From Gordius sp. MW1 (Eukaryota > Nematomorpha > Gordioida > Gordea > Gordiidae): DNA of 64,000 nt. Shown one piece after another: positions 12,263-24,375 of this stretch; within the stretch, counting starts at the first letter, position 1, and each line of letters begins with the position of its first letter. The notes under the pieces are model-generated. The model was not told the origin of the DNA. It searched no databases and was given only the letters and a program-made list of their open reading frames with translations. The stretch lies in NCBI GenBank assembly GCA_964036665.1, contig OZ038531.1, forward strand, positions 6,510,168 through 6,574,167, read 5' to 3'. A program made the position numbers and the translations under genes.

Positions 12263-13259
12263 AATTTATCATGATCCCCATTCCTACTCAGCACCCTCTG
12301 CTAAGAGACGAGTGACCTATCCGATCGGGATCTCAGATGTCACGAAAATCGCCCCTTCTCTTACAATCAAAATGATGCTGAACAACCTTTCATCAAAGAG
12401 GATACATTAATTTTCACATTCTTACTACCTAAATTTTATAAGTGCCCAATTGGATCATGCTCTCATGAGTACACATGCAAGGTGTAGACCTCCCAAAACA
12501 ATCGATAGATAGGCATGTGCTATCACACCACAATTTCCGTGCGTCAAATGCAAAGACACTATGCCTATCGCCCCTCCCCCATAAATGTCTCTGTGGCTAA
12601 GCTGATGCTACTATGCCTGCAACGGTACGAGCTATACTCACAAATGCTTGAAATTTGGCGAGGTATTCCCATTACGTGGGTCCCTACGCTCACACCACAT
12701 GTGACATAGAAGGATTGCGACACTGGAGTGTCTTCCTGAGTCCCATCGAGGAAATGAGCGGTTCGCATCTTGGGTATCATCTCGAGTGCGAAATACGCCA
12801 CGCCGATTTTGACGCGTTTCGAACCTCCGCGCACTCTCGCGGTCCCTCCTACTACGCACCGCCTACAACCACATGGTGATCGGCGTGCACCACAAATGAT
12901 TAGTTAAAAATTTAAAATCTTGCAACGATCAAATAACACTATTCAACAAATAAGGTTTGCATAACCAACCGAAAAACGGCTAACATATTTTTATAGAAAT
13001 TTTTGTGGTGAACACAAATATGTTTTTTGTTGTTTTTCTTATACATCAAGTTTTTGAAATAATTAAGTTCAAAGTTGCGAAAATGAGCGTTTTTGCCCCT
13101 TTTTGGTGGTGTATACCGAGAAAACAAATCGACAAAAATTTGAAAAAATATTTTTTTGCGGTAAAGCAAATATAGAAGAAATTCATACAAAAGCAATTTT
13201 TTACTTTATTTAATTAGTTTTTAATTTATCTTAAAATTTCTCGTGCTCCCTATATTTTA
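12263..13259. other. No recognisable feature
   Basis: Moderately less AT-rich around 12,500-12,880, with overlapping short open frames on both strands that match nothing I recognise. No splice-bounded exon could be supported. Confidence 0.4.
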
Positions 13260-13945
13260 TATCCCAAAATCGCCCCAGACCTACGGCCTACCTTCCTTCC
13301 CAATCATTGGTTTTATGCATATATAAGCTTGTAAATGCCCTATGTAATGTAGGCGTAGTGTTGAGTATGATTGTAGCTAGTGCACTACTACTAAACTTTT
13401 TTCATCCTCTTATCTATCAATCTGCCCCCATCCTAACCTCAGTTTAATATTGATTTGATTAATAGCTCTGTTTAAAAAAAATCAAAGCCCAAAAAAATGA
13501 AAAATTTGGCAGAAAACAAAGCATAAAAAAAGTTGAATAACTTAAAATTAAATATTGGCCTTTTTACAAAAGTACCTGTTCTTCTCGAAAAAAGTTTACA
13601 CAAAAATTTTTAATTAAAAATTCTAGATTATAACAATTGTATTGTTTATGAAATTTCATACACATATATATTAAATTTCAAAATTTAGTGTTGTTTAATT
13701 AAGTTTCATAGACATATTTACGCCTTTGATTTTTTCATTTAAATTTCTACGCTTTTCGATACCATAAATTGCATAGCAATTAATATGAAAAAAATTTAAC
13801 AAAGATTTTAAGCGAGAGATAAGAAATTAGGGTGAGGGTAGATTGATTGATGAGAGGGTGAAAGAAGTGTAGTAATGTAATAGCTCATGCTCCTTATACA
13901 TGCATAAAACCAATGGGATTGGGAGACGCGATTTCGCGATATTAA
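13260..13945. mobile_element. MITE-like element with ~150-200 bp imperfect terminal inverted repeats
   Basis: The segment around 13,290-13,440 (CCCAATCATTGGTTTTATGC ... ATCAATCTGCCCCCATCCTAA) recurs inverted around 13,815-13,935 (ATGCATAAAACCAATGGGAT). The AT-rich centre has no coding potential. Exact ends and TSD were not resolved. Confidence 0.55.
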
Positions 13946-14322
13946 ATATAAAGAATCGTATTCTTCATCGATGACAAGCCGCTTCGTGTTATCAATTACG
14001 GGGAGTTCGAAAACTACCTTTTAGGAACCGGTGGGATACTTCCTTCCCAAGGTTGAATCCCTCAAGACTAGAGATGGGTAATTTCCCAGGAATTTTCATC
14101 GAGGGAATATTCCCAGGGAAAATAGGGAATTTTGGGGAAATAACGGGAATTTTTGGGAAATAACGGGAATTTTGGGGAATTCATGGGGAAAATAAATACT
14201 TTGATTGTTAATATATAGTCTTAGATGAAAAAAAGATGCTAGGGTGTAAAATGAAATGCTAATAAAGTTTATTTCTCCAATAATACACAATATTTCATTA
14301 CAAATTTACATAAAAATATACA

Positions 14323-14992
14323 TTAAAAATTGTCAATATCTAAACTGTCACTATCGTCATTTAGCGATGAAATTGATTCATCAGATGAAGATATTGAGCG
14401 CGCTTTTGCATTAAAATTGATACTACTTTTCAAGTGCATGTTGTGCCTTATGGACACTAGCTTTTTCACCTTGTCGTTTTTCATTCAATTTCTTGATTTA
14501 GAATGTACATAACCAAATGTGGACCAAATTCTTTCTGTGGCAGCACTGGTAGCTGGAATTGAAAAGAGTTTCACGGCAATTTCAGATAAGGGTTGGTTAG
14601 TGCACAAGCCTTTCCACCACGTCAAGGGTGAAATGTAACTAGCACTATCCCATATTGACCGCTCAGCAAACAACCCGTCTTTAGCACGAAATTCTGCCAA
14701 ATTGGCAATAACTTGGCCTATATTGAAATTATAGCCTTGAGAAATAATCTTGATAGCGTTAATTGCTTCAGCTATTTCTTTTGTAGTAAGGTTGACTCCA
14801 CAATAACGTGGATCAAGCAAGTTAGCTGCCATATGAAAATCCTTACAGCAAAACGATTTCCTTTTGCTCACGAATTTTTTAATAACACTTGCATCAATTA
14901 GGCTAAATTCCTTACTAGAAATTTCGCTGAAATGGGCTTTAATAGTATGAAATGCTTCCGGTACATCAGACAATAATCCAGAGTCACTTTCT
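14323..14992 (-). pseudogene. hAT-2 transposase, C-terminal half
   Basis: Encodes the C-terminal part of a hAT transposase, including the dimerisation region (PLSEIAVKLFSIPATSAATE, then RIWSTFG). An in-frame TGA at 14,485-14,487 interrupts it right after HSKSRN. The same frame continues for 53 codons into an acidic Ser/Asp tail with a natural stop at 14,323-14,325, so this is a nonsense mutation in a longer protein. Upstream, the frame is open to the hAT-1 insertion point. Together with the N-terminal half it formed one transposase, which would cut and rejoin DNA at the element ends. It is now inactive. Confidence 0.88.
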
Positions 14993-15929
14993 ATGCAAGT
15001 TAGAGATCTGCACGGGCCGGCCCGGCCCGCGGACGGGCCTAAAAGCCCGGCCCGCGGACGGGTACGGACGGGCTTTGTATCATAAAAAATTTAACGGGCC
15101 GGGCCCGGACGGGCCTAAAAATTAATGGAACGGGCTCGGGCGGGCCTGAGATTTTTTTAACGGGCTTGAACGGGCCTGAAGTTTTATAAACGGGCTTAAA
15201 CGAACCAGAGATTATATAAAAGGTCTTGGAGTTACAAAGGTACTTAAACATCAAACAATTAGAAAAAACAAAAAGCGAGCCAATAAATTGCATAACAATT
15301 AATATATTATTTTTATTAAATATTTAGGATTAATTTTTTAACTTCTAAATTTTGTATATCCTGTAGCATTCATTCATTTTTCAAGCGCTAAATTTGACCT
15401 TTTTTTAATTTGCTATTGATTTTTAAGACTATAACTTCATTCTTTTATAAGTAAGTTTAATTACACTTTTGTGATTAATTTTATCACAAATTACTATTAT
15501 TATTAGTGCCATATAAATTCATAAATATTTTTGCTCTAATCTTTGAAATTAACTTTAATTACAAACTTAAATGTAACTTTTTGTTAGCTTTGTATTTTTT
15601 TGTTATTGATTAAGTTTAATTCCTTTGCCTTAAAATTCTAGTGCTTAAATATTTGACAAATTATTCTTGTTATATTATTTTAAATTTTTCTACATTAATT
15701 TTACAATATTAACTAGATTTAGCTTGGTTGAAAAAGGTATTTTTTCTGGATATTTTTATTAAATATTTGGCTTTATATCGCTTTGCTTTACTAATCCCTT
15801 TAATAATTGTATTTTTTGTTTTGAAACTAACAGTTTAATATTAAAAGGCTTAATCTATAATTAATATATGCAACATAATAAAAGTTATTGATTTGATACA
15901 TCCTTACTTTTTTATTAAATTTTATTATA

Positions 15930-18059
15930 GTGTCAAATAATTTGTCCACAATCATATCTAGTTATGAAAAAGGTGTATATAAAATAAATTTAAATCACAA
16001 GCTTAAAAGTAAAGTTTGGGAACAATTTGATCCTTTAATGGATGTTAATGGTGAATCAGTTAGTGCCTGCATATGCAAAAATTGCAAAAAAATACTTTCA
16101 TATAAATCAGCAGATGGTACATCACATTTAAAACGCCACAAATGTACAACCCAAAGACAAAATAGCCTAACACTAGATCATTATATGAATAAAATAAACC
16201 CCTTAAAAGAAGAAAAAATTAAAAAATCAATCATAAATCAGGCTATAAAATTTTGCTCAAAAGATTTACGGCCATTCGAAACTTTAGCAGGAGAAGGTTT
16301 TCTTGGGTTTTGCCAGTTTTTGGTAGATAGTTTGTCAACTAAGGGGTTAATAAATGTGCGACAAATTATGCCTCATCCATCAATTATAAGCCGCCATGTG
16401 AAAGATGAGGCTGAAAGACTTCGACTTTCTATAATTCCAGATATAAAACATTACATTCAGAAAGGGCTTTGCGCGGCCACAACAGGGTATCGTTTCAAAA
16501 TGTCACAGTCCAAAATGTAACAAAGCCACATCGTGAGATTCGCGAATCTCACGATCGTGAGATTCGCAATTACTCATTGCGCAAGCGCATAATTTCCATT
16601 GGGTAGTGTTTTAGGTCAGCGTTTTAGGTTAGGGGTTGGGTTAGGATTAGATGTACATCAAATTTTCTCCCCATTTGAGATTTAATTTTTCGTGATATTC
16701 GTGTGACATTTTGGACTGTGACATTTTGAACCCAAGACCACAACAGACATGTGGACATGTGATTATACAAAAATCAGTTTTCTCACATTAAGTATTCATT
16801 ATATAAATGTTAGCCTGAGAAAAAAAATATTATTTACAACTGCTTTTAAGCATGAAAAAAAATCAGGGGAGAATATTAGAAAAGAATTATTAAACAAATT
16901 AATGACTTTTGGCATTACCAATGAAGAAGCCCATAAATTAATATTTGTCACTGATCAGGGTGCTAACATTGTCAATGCATTAGCAAATTATAGTAGATTA
17001 AATTGCGCAGCCCACCTTATAAATAATATGATAAAAATGGCCTTTAATGATTCTTTCTTAAATCAAGAAGCCACGGTTATTTATAAACTCATGAATGCCT
17101 CTAAAGAATTAGTCAGGCATTTCAAACAAAGTGGACTCAATAGCAAGCTGTCCCATACCTTGCATCAAGATGTAATTGTAAGATGGAACTCAAAATTGAC
17201 CCTTTTGAATTCTATTTATAAGGTCTATGACGAAGTTGAAGCTATCTTGGAACAACGAAATGAACTTTCATATCTGGAATATATAGATAAAATGTTGTTG
17301 AAATCTTTAATAGACGTCTTGCAGCCGTTTAAAGAGGCTTCTCTTCAGTTGGAGGCTGATCTAGAACCAACCCTACCATATGTCTTCTTATGGAAAATTA
17401 AATTAATTAATGCGATGTCGGATTATGATTTATACGGCGGACAAGTCAACATAATAAAGAACCGTTTAAAAGAAGCTATTAAAGAAAAAATGGTAGTTCA
17501 TCGGTATCACAAAATAGCTTCGGTCTTGCATCCGAAGTTTAGACAAATGAAGATGATACCTGAAGCAGAAAAACTAGACATATATCAAGATATAAGAAAT
17601 ATTATAGAGCAAGAAGGGTTTGTCTATATAAGAAAATCTTCTGTTTTACTGGGCTCAAAGACATCTCTCGCAAGTACTTACAATTTTTTATTTATATATA
17701 ATATATAAAAATATATAAGGTAAGAGACCGAAAACAATTTTTTCTGAATGGGAAGATAATGATCATAATCCTGTGGCGGATGAGTTTAGTCAATATTTAG
17801 ATGAAACTATTGAGGCTGATTTCGATCTGTTAAAATGGTGGAAAGCCAAAGAGGACAAGTATTATATTTAAAATTAATCTTATCCTTTAATAGATATCCT
17901 AAATTAGCACATTTAGCACATATGATATTATGTATACCGGCTACGAGTGCCACCAGCGAGCGAAATTTTTCTACGGCAGGAAGGCTTGTAGAAGAAAGGC
18001 GAACTCGCCTAAAACCAGACATTATTGATGATTTATTATTTTTACATGATAATTATTGA
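15930..18059 (+). pseudogene. hAT-1 transposase gene, intact except for an inserted MITE
   Basis: The exons read 15,930-16,485, then (after a MITE plus its TSD, 16,486-16,746) 16,747-17,673, 17,720-17,858 and 17,894-18,059. Introns at 17,674-17,719 (46 nt) and 17,859-17,893 (35 nt) have GT and AG ends, and removing them keeps the frame. In order the protein has a BED finger (CKNC ... SHLKRHKC), the first catalytic Asp within TTDMWT, the second in FVTDQGANIV, the CAAH motif, and the C-terminal dimerisation block PATSATSERNFSTAG. The MITE interrupts the codon of the first catalytic Asp. The start is uncertain: 15,930 is GTG and follows TATTATAG, so a 5' exon may exist upstream. Apart from the MITE I see no disabling mutation. 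Confidence 0.9.
16486..16737. mobile_element. MULE-type MITE inside the hAT-1 transposase
   Basis: 252 bp with inverted ends containing TTCAAAATGTCACAGTCCAA on each side. It is flanked by a perfect 9-bp TSD, CCACAACAG, at 16,477-16,485 and 16,738-16,746. It has an internal palindromic arm (CGTGAGATTCGCGAATCTCA) and a TTAGG-rich core that is about 85-90% identical by eye to the core of the MITE at 55,851-56,094. The 9-bp TSD points to a Mutator-like transposase acting in trans. Confidence 0.9.
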
Positions 18060-18355
18060 TATCTTTCTATGAATATGTCATAAAATTTAATAAAATTTTG
18101 TGAAATTTTTGATGAATTAGGCCGGACGCGGAGTTCGCTTAAAAAATATTTTAACGGGCTTGGACGGGCCTGAAAAATTTACGGACGGGCTCGGACGGGC
18201 CTAAAAAATTTACGGACGGGCCTGAAGTGCTGAAAAAAAATTACGGGCGGGCCCGGACGGGCCTTGAAATTTTGAAAACGGGTACGGGCGGGCCGATCTT
18301 CTAAAAACGGCCCGTTGCAGATCTCTAATGCAAGTTATTTTGGTCAAAATTACAT

Positions 18356-19522
18356 CTAAAAAAATGTAATTTTTTTTATTTTCTCCCAAAAAACATCATT
18401 ATCAAGCAAATTTAAACGTTTGCTTCGATCAGCAAATGTATCTGTTAAAGCTAGTTCCTGCAAAGTATCTTTGTTTACTAGGAAACTATTAAGCATTATA
18501 ACTATACCACCCCACCTTGTTGGACAGGGTATTTTCAAAGTTGTGAGTCGATTTTTGTTACATTGTTTTTCTTTAAAAGTTGATGATAATATTGTATTAA
18601 ATTTAATGTATTTTTTAATTTGTTTAACTTTAGCTGTAATATTTTGGATGGTAGGAATTTTGTTGGAGATATCTTTTATTAATAAATTAAGCCCATGAGC
18701 TGCACAGCCAAAGCACTCAATTGAAGGATGTTTAGACTTAACTATTTCCCAAGCCTTCTTCATATTTTTAGCGTTGTCAGTAACTATGGCAACAAATTTT
18801 TGAGTGCCAATTTCTTCCATCACCTTTAGGAATTGATCAGCTATATAATCCCCAGTATGGGCATTCGTCCCTGTATCTATAGATTTTAAAAATATGGGTT
18901 TCGGTGTCATTATTATAAAATTGATTATGGACTCCCCCCTAATGTTTGTCCAACCATCACTAATTAATGTAAAATTAGAACCTGATTCTAGTTTTTCATT
19001 TATAACTGCTTTGATCTTGTCAAATTGGTCATTTAGCAAAGAACCTCCTATTGCCTTTCTTGGTGGAATTCTGAAGGATGGTTTTATAGATTTGAAAAAG
19101 TCCTTCCAATAATAATTTTCTGTTATGTTAAACGGACAATTTGACATATAGATAGCCAGTGCAAGCTTTTCATTTAATCTTTCTTGTTGCACTGGAGTCA
19201 TGCTATCGAAATATTGATTAATATTTGATGTGGATTGTTTTGAAGTGTTAAAATTTGTTGTTAACTCAGGTGTTGTTACAGTGGGGTGTTCTGACGCAGA
19301 AAAAGTTTTAGATGATTCTGAGGATATTGAAAAAACTTCTAGTTCTGAGCATTTTGTTTCACTTGCATATTCTGGGCATTTTTGTATATGGATAGACATT
19401 TTTGTTGGGTTGGGGAAGTCATATTTATGGTTGCAATAGTTGCAGATGGCAATAAAGCCTTTCTTATTGGAGGATGTATGTCTACCAAAATGTTTCCAGA
19501 TATCAGATGGTTTTCTAGGCAT
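18356..19522 (-). pseudogene. hAT-2 transposase, N-terminal half
   Basis: Starts at ATG with MPRKPSDIWKHFGRH and an N-terminal BED finger (CNYC ... HIQKC), followed by the catalytic region with FTLISDGWTN, FVAIVTDNAKNM and CAAHGLNLLIKD. The frame ends early after KKITFF because of a one-base deletion in a run of seven T (minus strand, about 18,350-18,356). In the shifted frame the protein continues without a stop to the hAT-1 insertion site and on into the C-terminal half at 14,992. So this element carries a frameshift, a nonsense codon and a large insertion. Confidence 0.9.
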
Positions 19523-20310
19523 CTTACCAGATTAAAATTTATTTAATGATTTAAAATATAGGCCAATCCAATACAGCTAAAAGCTAGTTAAAAATAAAAT
19601 GCTAGTATAATTTTACTTGAGTTTAAGTGTAAGTGTTTTTTAAAATATTAAATAGGATATCAAATTGAATGTCAAATAGATTTAGCTAAAAAAATTTCAA
19701 ATTTAATTATACATAATCTTACCTGAGGTTTAAATTAAGTTGTTTATATTATTAAAATTGTAGGTGTGTTTGTAAAGTAGAAACAAAAAATAGTGCTAGA
19801 TTAAATATAGGGTAATACAGAATTTAAATTTTAATGGTGTAGGTGTAATGTAATAATACCTAAATAGTTGATTTGCAACTTATATTTCAAATTCAAACAA
19901 TCTAAAAGCTACTTTAAATAAAATTGTTTATATGTATTTTATTTACTTAGATGAGTCAAACAAATAGGGTAAACTTTTTGAATATACAATAAGCAAGTCA
20001 AATTCCAAAATAAAAGCTAATAAATTCTGATGTTTATATTTTACTTGAATTAGGTGATTGACTAGAAGGTTTCAATTAATTTTAAATAGGCGGAAAAATG
20101 CTAATAGAAGTTTCCACGAGGAAAATATAAAATTCTAAATAATTAAAATCAATTTAAAAATAAAATATTGCGTAAATTTTGTGTCAAAAACATTAATTTT
20201 TTTAAGGGAATTTATCATAGGGAAAATTCAATTTTCCCTCGGGAATATTCCCGGGAATTAATGGGAATATTCCCGGGAATATTCCCCCCTGTGCCATCTC
20301 TACTCAAGAC

Positions 20311-21010
20311 GCAGGAGGACATGGTTGACAAGATCATGTCTTCTTTCCTAGCTCCGTGGCTGAATAAGATGCATTGAAAACATTTTTCTTTCCAACCCTA
20401 AATCACGCCTACCCATTATAAACTTATCCATGTGTTTATAAAAACAGCATTGCCTCCCTTTCCACAACTAACCCTATATCGAATATTAAGTTTATGGCCT
20501 TTAGAAATATTTGTAAAATACCATATTTGTTCCCCTTTCTTGCGTATATATCTTTGTTTTTTCTATTTCAGGACCGTGCATTAGTTAACACCCCGCATTT
20601 CGTCCACCATTGTTTTTTGTATAAATCCTCTCGTAATATTTATCTTTAAATTTATTGACTGCTTGTCCTTTTGTTAATTTTGCTTTTGTTCCCCATATTA
20701 AACTAAAATTTTGTTGCGGTGCGCATTTCTGCCCAAATAATCAAGATTTTTATATACATTTATATAAGCCTGTGACAAATAAATATTCTCGATACCCTAA
20801 AACATCACCATTTTCTTAAATAAAAATAACGCGCGCTTAAAAAACATCCTCACGTTTAGTTCTTTTTTCTTATTTTTAGGAAGTGTGGCAAAAGTTTTAC
20901 TTTAACGTTAGAAGATAAATGCATTTATTATGCAGAAAATGGTTAACCGAACTTAAAACGCAGTGCTATGAGCTATTATTCATATAGAATATTGATTCGG
21001 GATCACGAAG
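20311..21010. other. AT-rich DNA without recognisable features
   Basis: No supported gene or repeat boundary. Confidence 0.4.
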
Positions 21011-21300
21011 TAGTGTTGTAAAATGGCTGGCTGGTTTTTCCCAGCGTATTGCTGAGCTTAGTTGTTGGCGTTTGTTTTCACCCAGCCTATTCAGTGTTAG
21101 GTGAATTATCTTGGGAAGGCTTTGGCGTTTTCGTAAAAAACACCCAAAGCGTTTTGGGTGAATTTTTTGGGCCACCTTTGGCGTTTAGCTTTGGGTGTAA
21201 AACAACTAAAGGATTTGGCTGGATAATATTATTAACCTTTTGGTTCAAATATATCAATGTGTTTATATTGTTTATCATATTTGCTGTATTTAGATTTAGG
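21011..21300. repeat. Possible hAT terminus with TTTGGCGTTT repeats
   Basis: TAGTGTTGTAAAATGGCTGG at 21,011 resembles a hAT end of the TAGTGTTGCA type (compare 57,293 on the other strand). It is followed by several copies of (T)TTGGCGTTT and GTTTTGGGTGAA. No opposite end or TSD found. Confidence 0.35.
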
Positions 21301-21341
21301 TAATGAACTTTTAATTTAAGAAAATAAAAATAAATGTATCA

Positions 21342-21380
21342 TGACGTCACTGAGTTAAAACTTTTCCCATTGTGACGTCA
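21342..21380. promoter_or_regulatory. Pair of TGACGTCA palindromes
   Basis: Two perfect 8-bp TGACGTCA sites (21,342-21,349 and 21,373-21,380) lie 31 bases apart. This is the CREB/ATF consensus, but with no adjacent gene it may equally be a small inverted repeat. Confidence 0.3.
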
Positions 21381-22440
21381 TAATGAAGAGTATTATAATA
21401 TTATCTCTAGTAAATTATAGTTAATTATTATGCATTATAGAAGTAGGTAATCGCTACCTGAGAATTGGAGTGCTCTATCTGCAAAAACTCAAAACTGAGA
21501 TAATTGAGTTCAAAGTTTGTAATGCTAAAAAATCTAAACTTATTAATCATATCACTTGAAATTAAGTTTGATAGTGCAGACTATTAGCATCATAGTTTAG
21601 CCAAAAATTTGTATTTTATGCTTTTTTTAAATAAAAAAAAAGATTTTTTTAATTTCAGATAGAGCAACGTTCTAAATTTTTTTGCGATTTTATTTAGCTA
21701 CTTTGCTCTATCTGCATTTTTAACGGCAAGTTTTACGGTTTTGTAGACATTAAACATAAAATCATGACTTATAACTTTAAATAATAAAATAAATATGAGA
21801 TTATAAAACTAGTTATTTATTATTATGACTATATTAATACAATAACTTAAATTTTTTACTGGGGCTATGTAAGCGGCAAAATTTATCAAAATATAACTTA
21901 TGAGGTGATCAATATATATAAATTTCTTACAATCATGATTAATATCCTTTATTAAGCTCTAAAACCCTGACCTAGGTTAATTTGTACAGGGGTTATTTTT
22001 CTTTTATATAAATGCTACCCCTTTAAAAGGCATTATTATACCAAGCTAAATTCATGTAGTTTTTGGCAATTTATTTATTATTATATATATGATTTACAGA
22101 TACTAAATAATTGAAAACTCTGATTCTGACATAATCTAGTTTAAAATAATATTGGAATGTATTTGTTTTCCGGAAAACTAATTGCCTTCTCTTCCTCGGC
22201 AGACATACTCTCAATTTGCTATATTACAAGCCTTTTTTTGAATCAGGCATCTCCTAGAAGCTTCTATATATTTCCATCTGTTCTTGATCATTTATTTTTT
22301 GCATTTTTACAATCCTTAATATTTCCTCAACACTTCTTTTTATCATTAAATTGTCTTTGATATTAACATACTCTTTTCCTTTTCTCCTTAAAAATTCTTT
22401 TTTCTTAACCTTAGTTTCATTCATTGATATTGTCTTGTAA

Positions 22441-23288
22441 GAGCTGTTAATCGGACCTAAAAAACCGGTGCGGCACTCGCACCCTCATTTTGAGAAAATT
22501 CGGTGCGCGCACTCGCACCCGCATCAATTTTAACAAAGGTGCGCGCACTCGCACCGCAAACCCGGTGCGCGCACTCGCACTTATAATTTTTTACACTCTA
22601 TATAAATTCTAAATATATTACAATGTTCGATTAAAAACTTTTATTATGCCGATTTATTATAATTATAAAAATAATAAAGATACAGAAAAAACAATTAAAA
22701 TAGCATTTTATTGACATTCATCATTAAAAGCATTTCGAGGTGACTATCTGTCAGGCTACCCCTTCTGTCGCTTAAAATCGCCTTAGCTTTGCTGAAGAGG
22801 CGTTCCACAGGGGCACTCGAAGGAATCGGAGTGTCATTGTTAATTATTATCCTAATTACCTGTCTGTTTTTGTTTTTCTAATTATACTTCAACTTCTATT
22901 GCAATATTAATTATGATACACCAAAACGTTTTAAGCATTAATTGATAAAGTAAATAGGTGAATAATATAAAATATGGCGGATATATTAATTAATTATATT
23001 GTCTATCGATGTTAATTAAATTTCCCGCCTTGTTATCTCCTCCACCAGGAACATAAATGTATCTTTGATGTTGTTTCACTATAATGTTAATTTGTGAGAT
23101 ATGCTATGCGATATAAGATAATGTCAAATATATTAATTGTAAAATTCTAAATGTGCGCAAAATAGGAGCGCAATTTCGCACGCGCACCGAGTGAACAAGG
23201 TGGGCGCACCCGCATTCGCTCTTGGTTTAAAAAGTGCGCGCACCAGCACGTCGCACCGCAAAACCGGTGCGCGCACCTTAACAGCTCT
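22441..23288 (-). mobile_element. Internally deleted hAT element with GGTGCGCGCAC subterminal repeats
   Basis: The ends GAGCTGTTAA (22,441) and, inverted, CAGAGCTGTTAA (right end near 23,288) flank repeated GGTGCGCGCACTCGCACC motifs at both sides. Flanking TCTTGTAA and GCTTGTAA differ at one position and form a plausible 8-bp TSD. The interior retains only the last codons of the transposase. Confidence 0.8.
22695..22862 (-). pseudogene. C-terminal remnant of a hAT transposase
   Basis: A minus-strand frame ending in TAA at 22,695-22,697 encodes TPIPSSAPVERLFSKAKAIL, then a DRRGSLTDSHLEMLL-type segment. This is the conserved dimerisation motif near the C-terminus of hAT transposases. Everything N-terminal is gone; the open frame fades into AT-rich DNA above 22,862. 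It shows that the surrounding element derives from an autonomous hAT by internal deletion. Confidence 0.8.
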
Positions 23289-23877
23289 GCTTGTAACCAT
23301 CATTATCAATTTCTTGATTTAGCCCTTTATAACTATTGTAAAAGTTATGGCTATATATTTTATATTAATTTTACTTATCTTCATTCGAATAGTTCTTATT
23401 TTCGCAATGTTTGACATACCACAATGTGAAAAGTAATTGTAGAAAAATTAATCGAATTGAAATTTTAAAAGCAGACAATTTATTCACGCATTAAATGAGC
23501 GCTTACGATTGGGTAATTGCAGATAGCGCAAACCAGTTCTAAAAAATATTGACATTCGCGATTTAAGCGAAATAAGAACCTTAAAAGCGAAGCCAATATT
23601 TTTCCCCATTTTTAAAAAGTTTATGATAAAAATCTACCAAGTAGCACTTTTACTTTAAAATTTCCAAAAATTGGAGATAGAGCACTCCAATTCTCAGGTA
23701 GCGATATTATAAGTTATATTACTTACCAAATCAAATATCACGCGAATAGTACAAAATGATGTGTATCTTATTTTCGTTCGTTTTTTGATTGTGGGCGAAA
23801 ATAATCGCTTGCGGTCTCTCTACGCACGTTTTTTATTTAATAAATACATTTGTTATTTTTAGTGTTTGCAAAATCTC

Positions 23878-23965
23878 GTCTCGTTTCGGGAACGATTAAG
23901 AAAATCTCCATCTTGTCTCGGTCTAGAAGAATCTCGTCTCGACGAGAATTCTCGACTTGTCTCGA
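23878..23965. repeat. GAGACGAG-rich tract
   Basis: Repeated TCTCGTCTCG motifs like those at 47,085-47,226 and 47,518-47,669; probably subterminal repeats of a decayed hAT. Confidence 0.45.
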
Positions 23966-24375
23966 CTTTTTAAAAAGATTTATACGAATCGATTAAACAT
24001 AAACAGACCAAAAAACTTTTGCCTCTAGGCTTAGTCGAAATTTGAAAAACAGACTAGAAGCGACCATTAGTCTTAATAAAACTAAAGGTAGACCAAACAA
24101 AACCCAGCTGTTTTTACAACGCTTTTGTTTTGGGCATTTGAAGTTCGCAGTATTTACTTTTGAAAGTTCACCTTGCCGATTGATTTTAATGAGCTTGAAT
24201 GGATAAGGGATGATGAATGTGGCTTAAAAAATAATGCATTGGCAGGTAACGCCACCATATTTTAAATTTTTTACTAAGGCACTAAGTAAGTATATGACAG
24301 TTTAGAGTCACATTCATTGACTTTAATTCTTTTGGGGCCACGGCCTGTCGTGTGGTTTACAATCATTCCGTGACA

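Larger units (their letters stand above)
15001..18327 (+). mobile_element. hAT-1 transposon inserted in hAT-2
   Basis: The ends are TAGAGATCTGCACGGGCC at 15,001 and, inverted, TAGAGATCTGCAACGGGCC ending at 18,327. Both ends carry many ACGGGC(C/T)-type subterminal repeats that probably serve as transposase binding sites. The 8-bp TSD ATGCAAGT is perfect at 14,993-15,000 and 18,328-18,335. It carries a nearly intact plus-strand transposase gene with two tiny introns and a MITE. A deleted relative lies at 36,218-37,271. Confidence 0.95.
14069..20302 (-). mobile_element. hAT-2 transposon, split by a nested hAT-1
   Basis: The ends are TAGAGATGGGTAATTTCCC at 14,069 and, inverted, TAGAGATGGCACAGGGG ending at 20,302. 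Subterminal repeats of GGGAATATTCCC type lie at both ends. Perfect 8-bp target duplications CTCAAGAC occur at 14,061-14,068 and 20,303-20,310. The transposase runs on the minus strand in two pieces, 19,522-18,356 and 14,992-14,323, separated by the complete hAT-1 element and its 8-bp TSD. Without that insertion the element would be about 2.9 kb. Confidence 0.93.
21450..23705. mobile_element. Element bounded by perfect 31-bp terminal inverted repeats
   Basis: ATCGCTACCTGAGAATTGGA and the next 11 bases at 21,450-21,480 recur exactly inverted at 23,675-23,705. No transposase is visible and no clear TSD was found, so the superfamily is unknown. A hAT element (22,441-23,288) is nested inside. Shorter internal copies of the ATAGAGCA(A/C) motif occur near 21,650 and 21,705. 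Confidence 0.75.

Noticed and set aside
12515..12879. Cluster of overlapping short open frames on both strands
   Set aside because: None contains a recognisable domain, and open frames on both strands at once suggest chance in locally GC-richer DNA.
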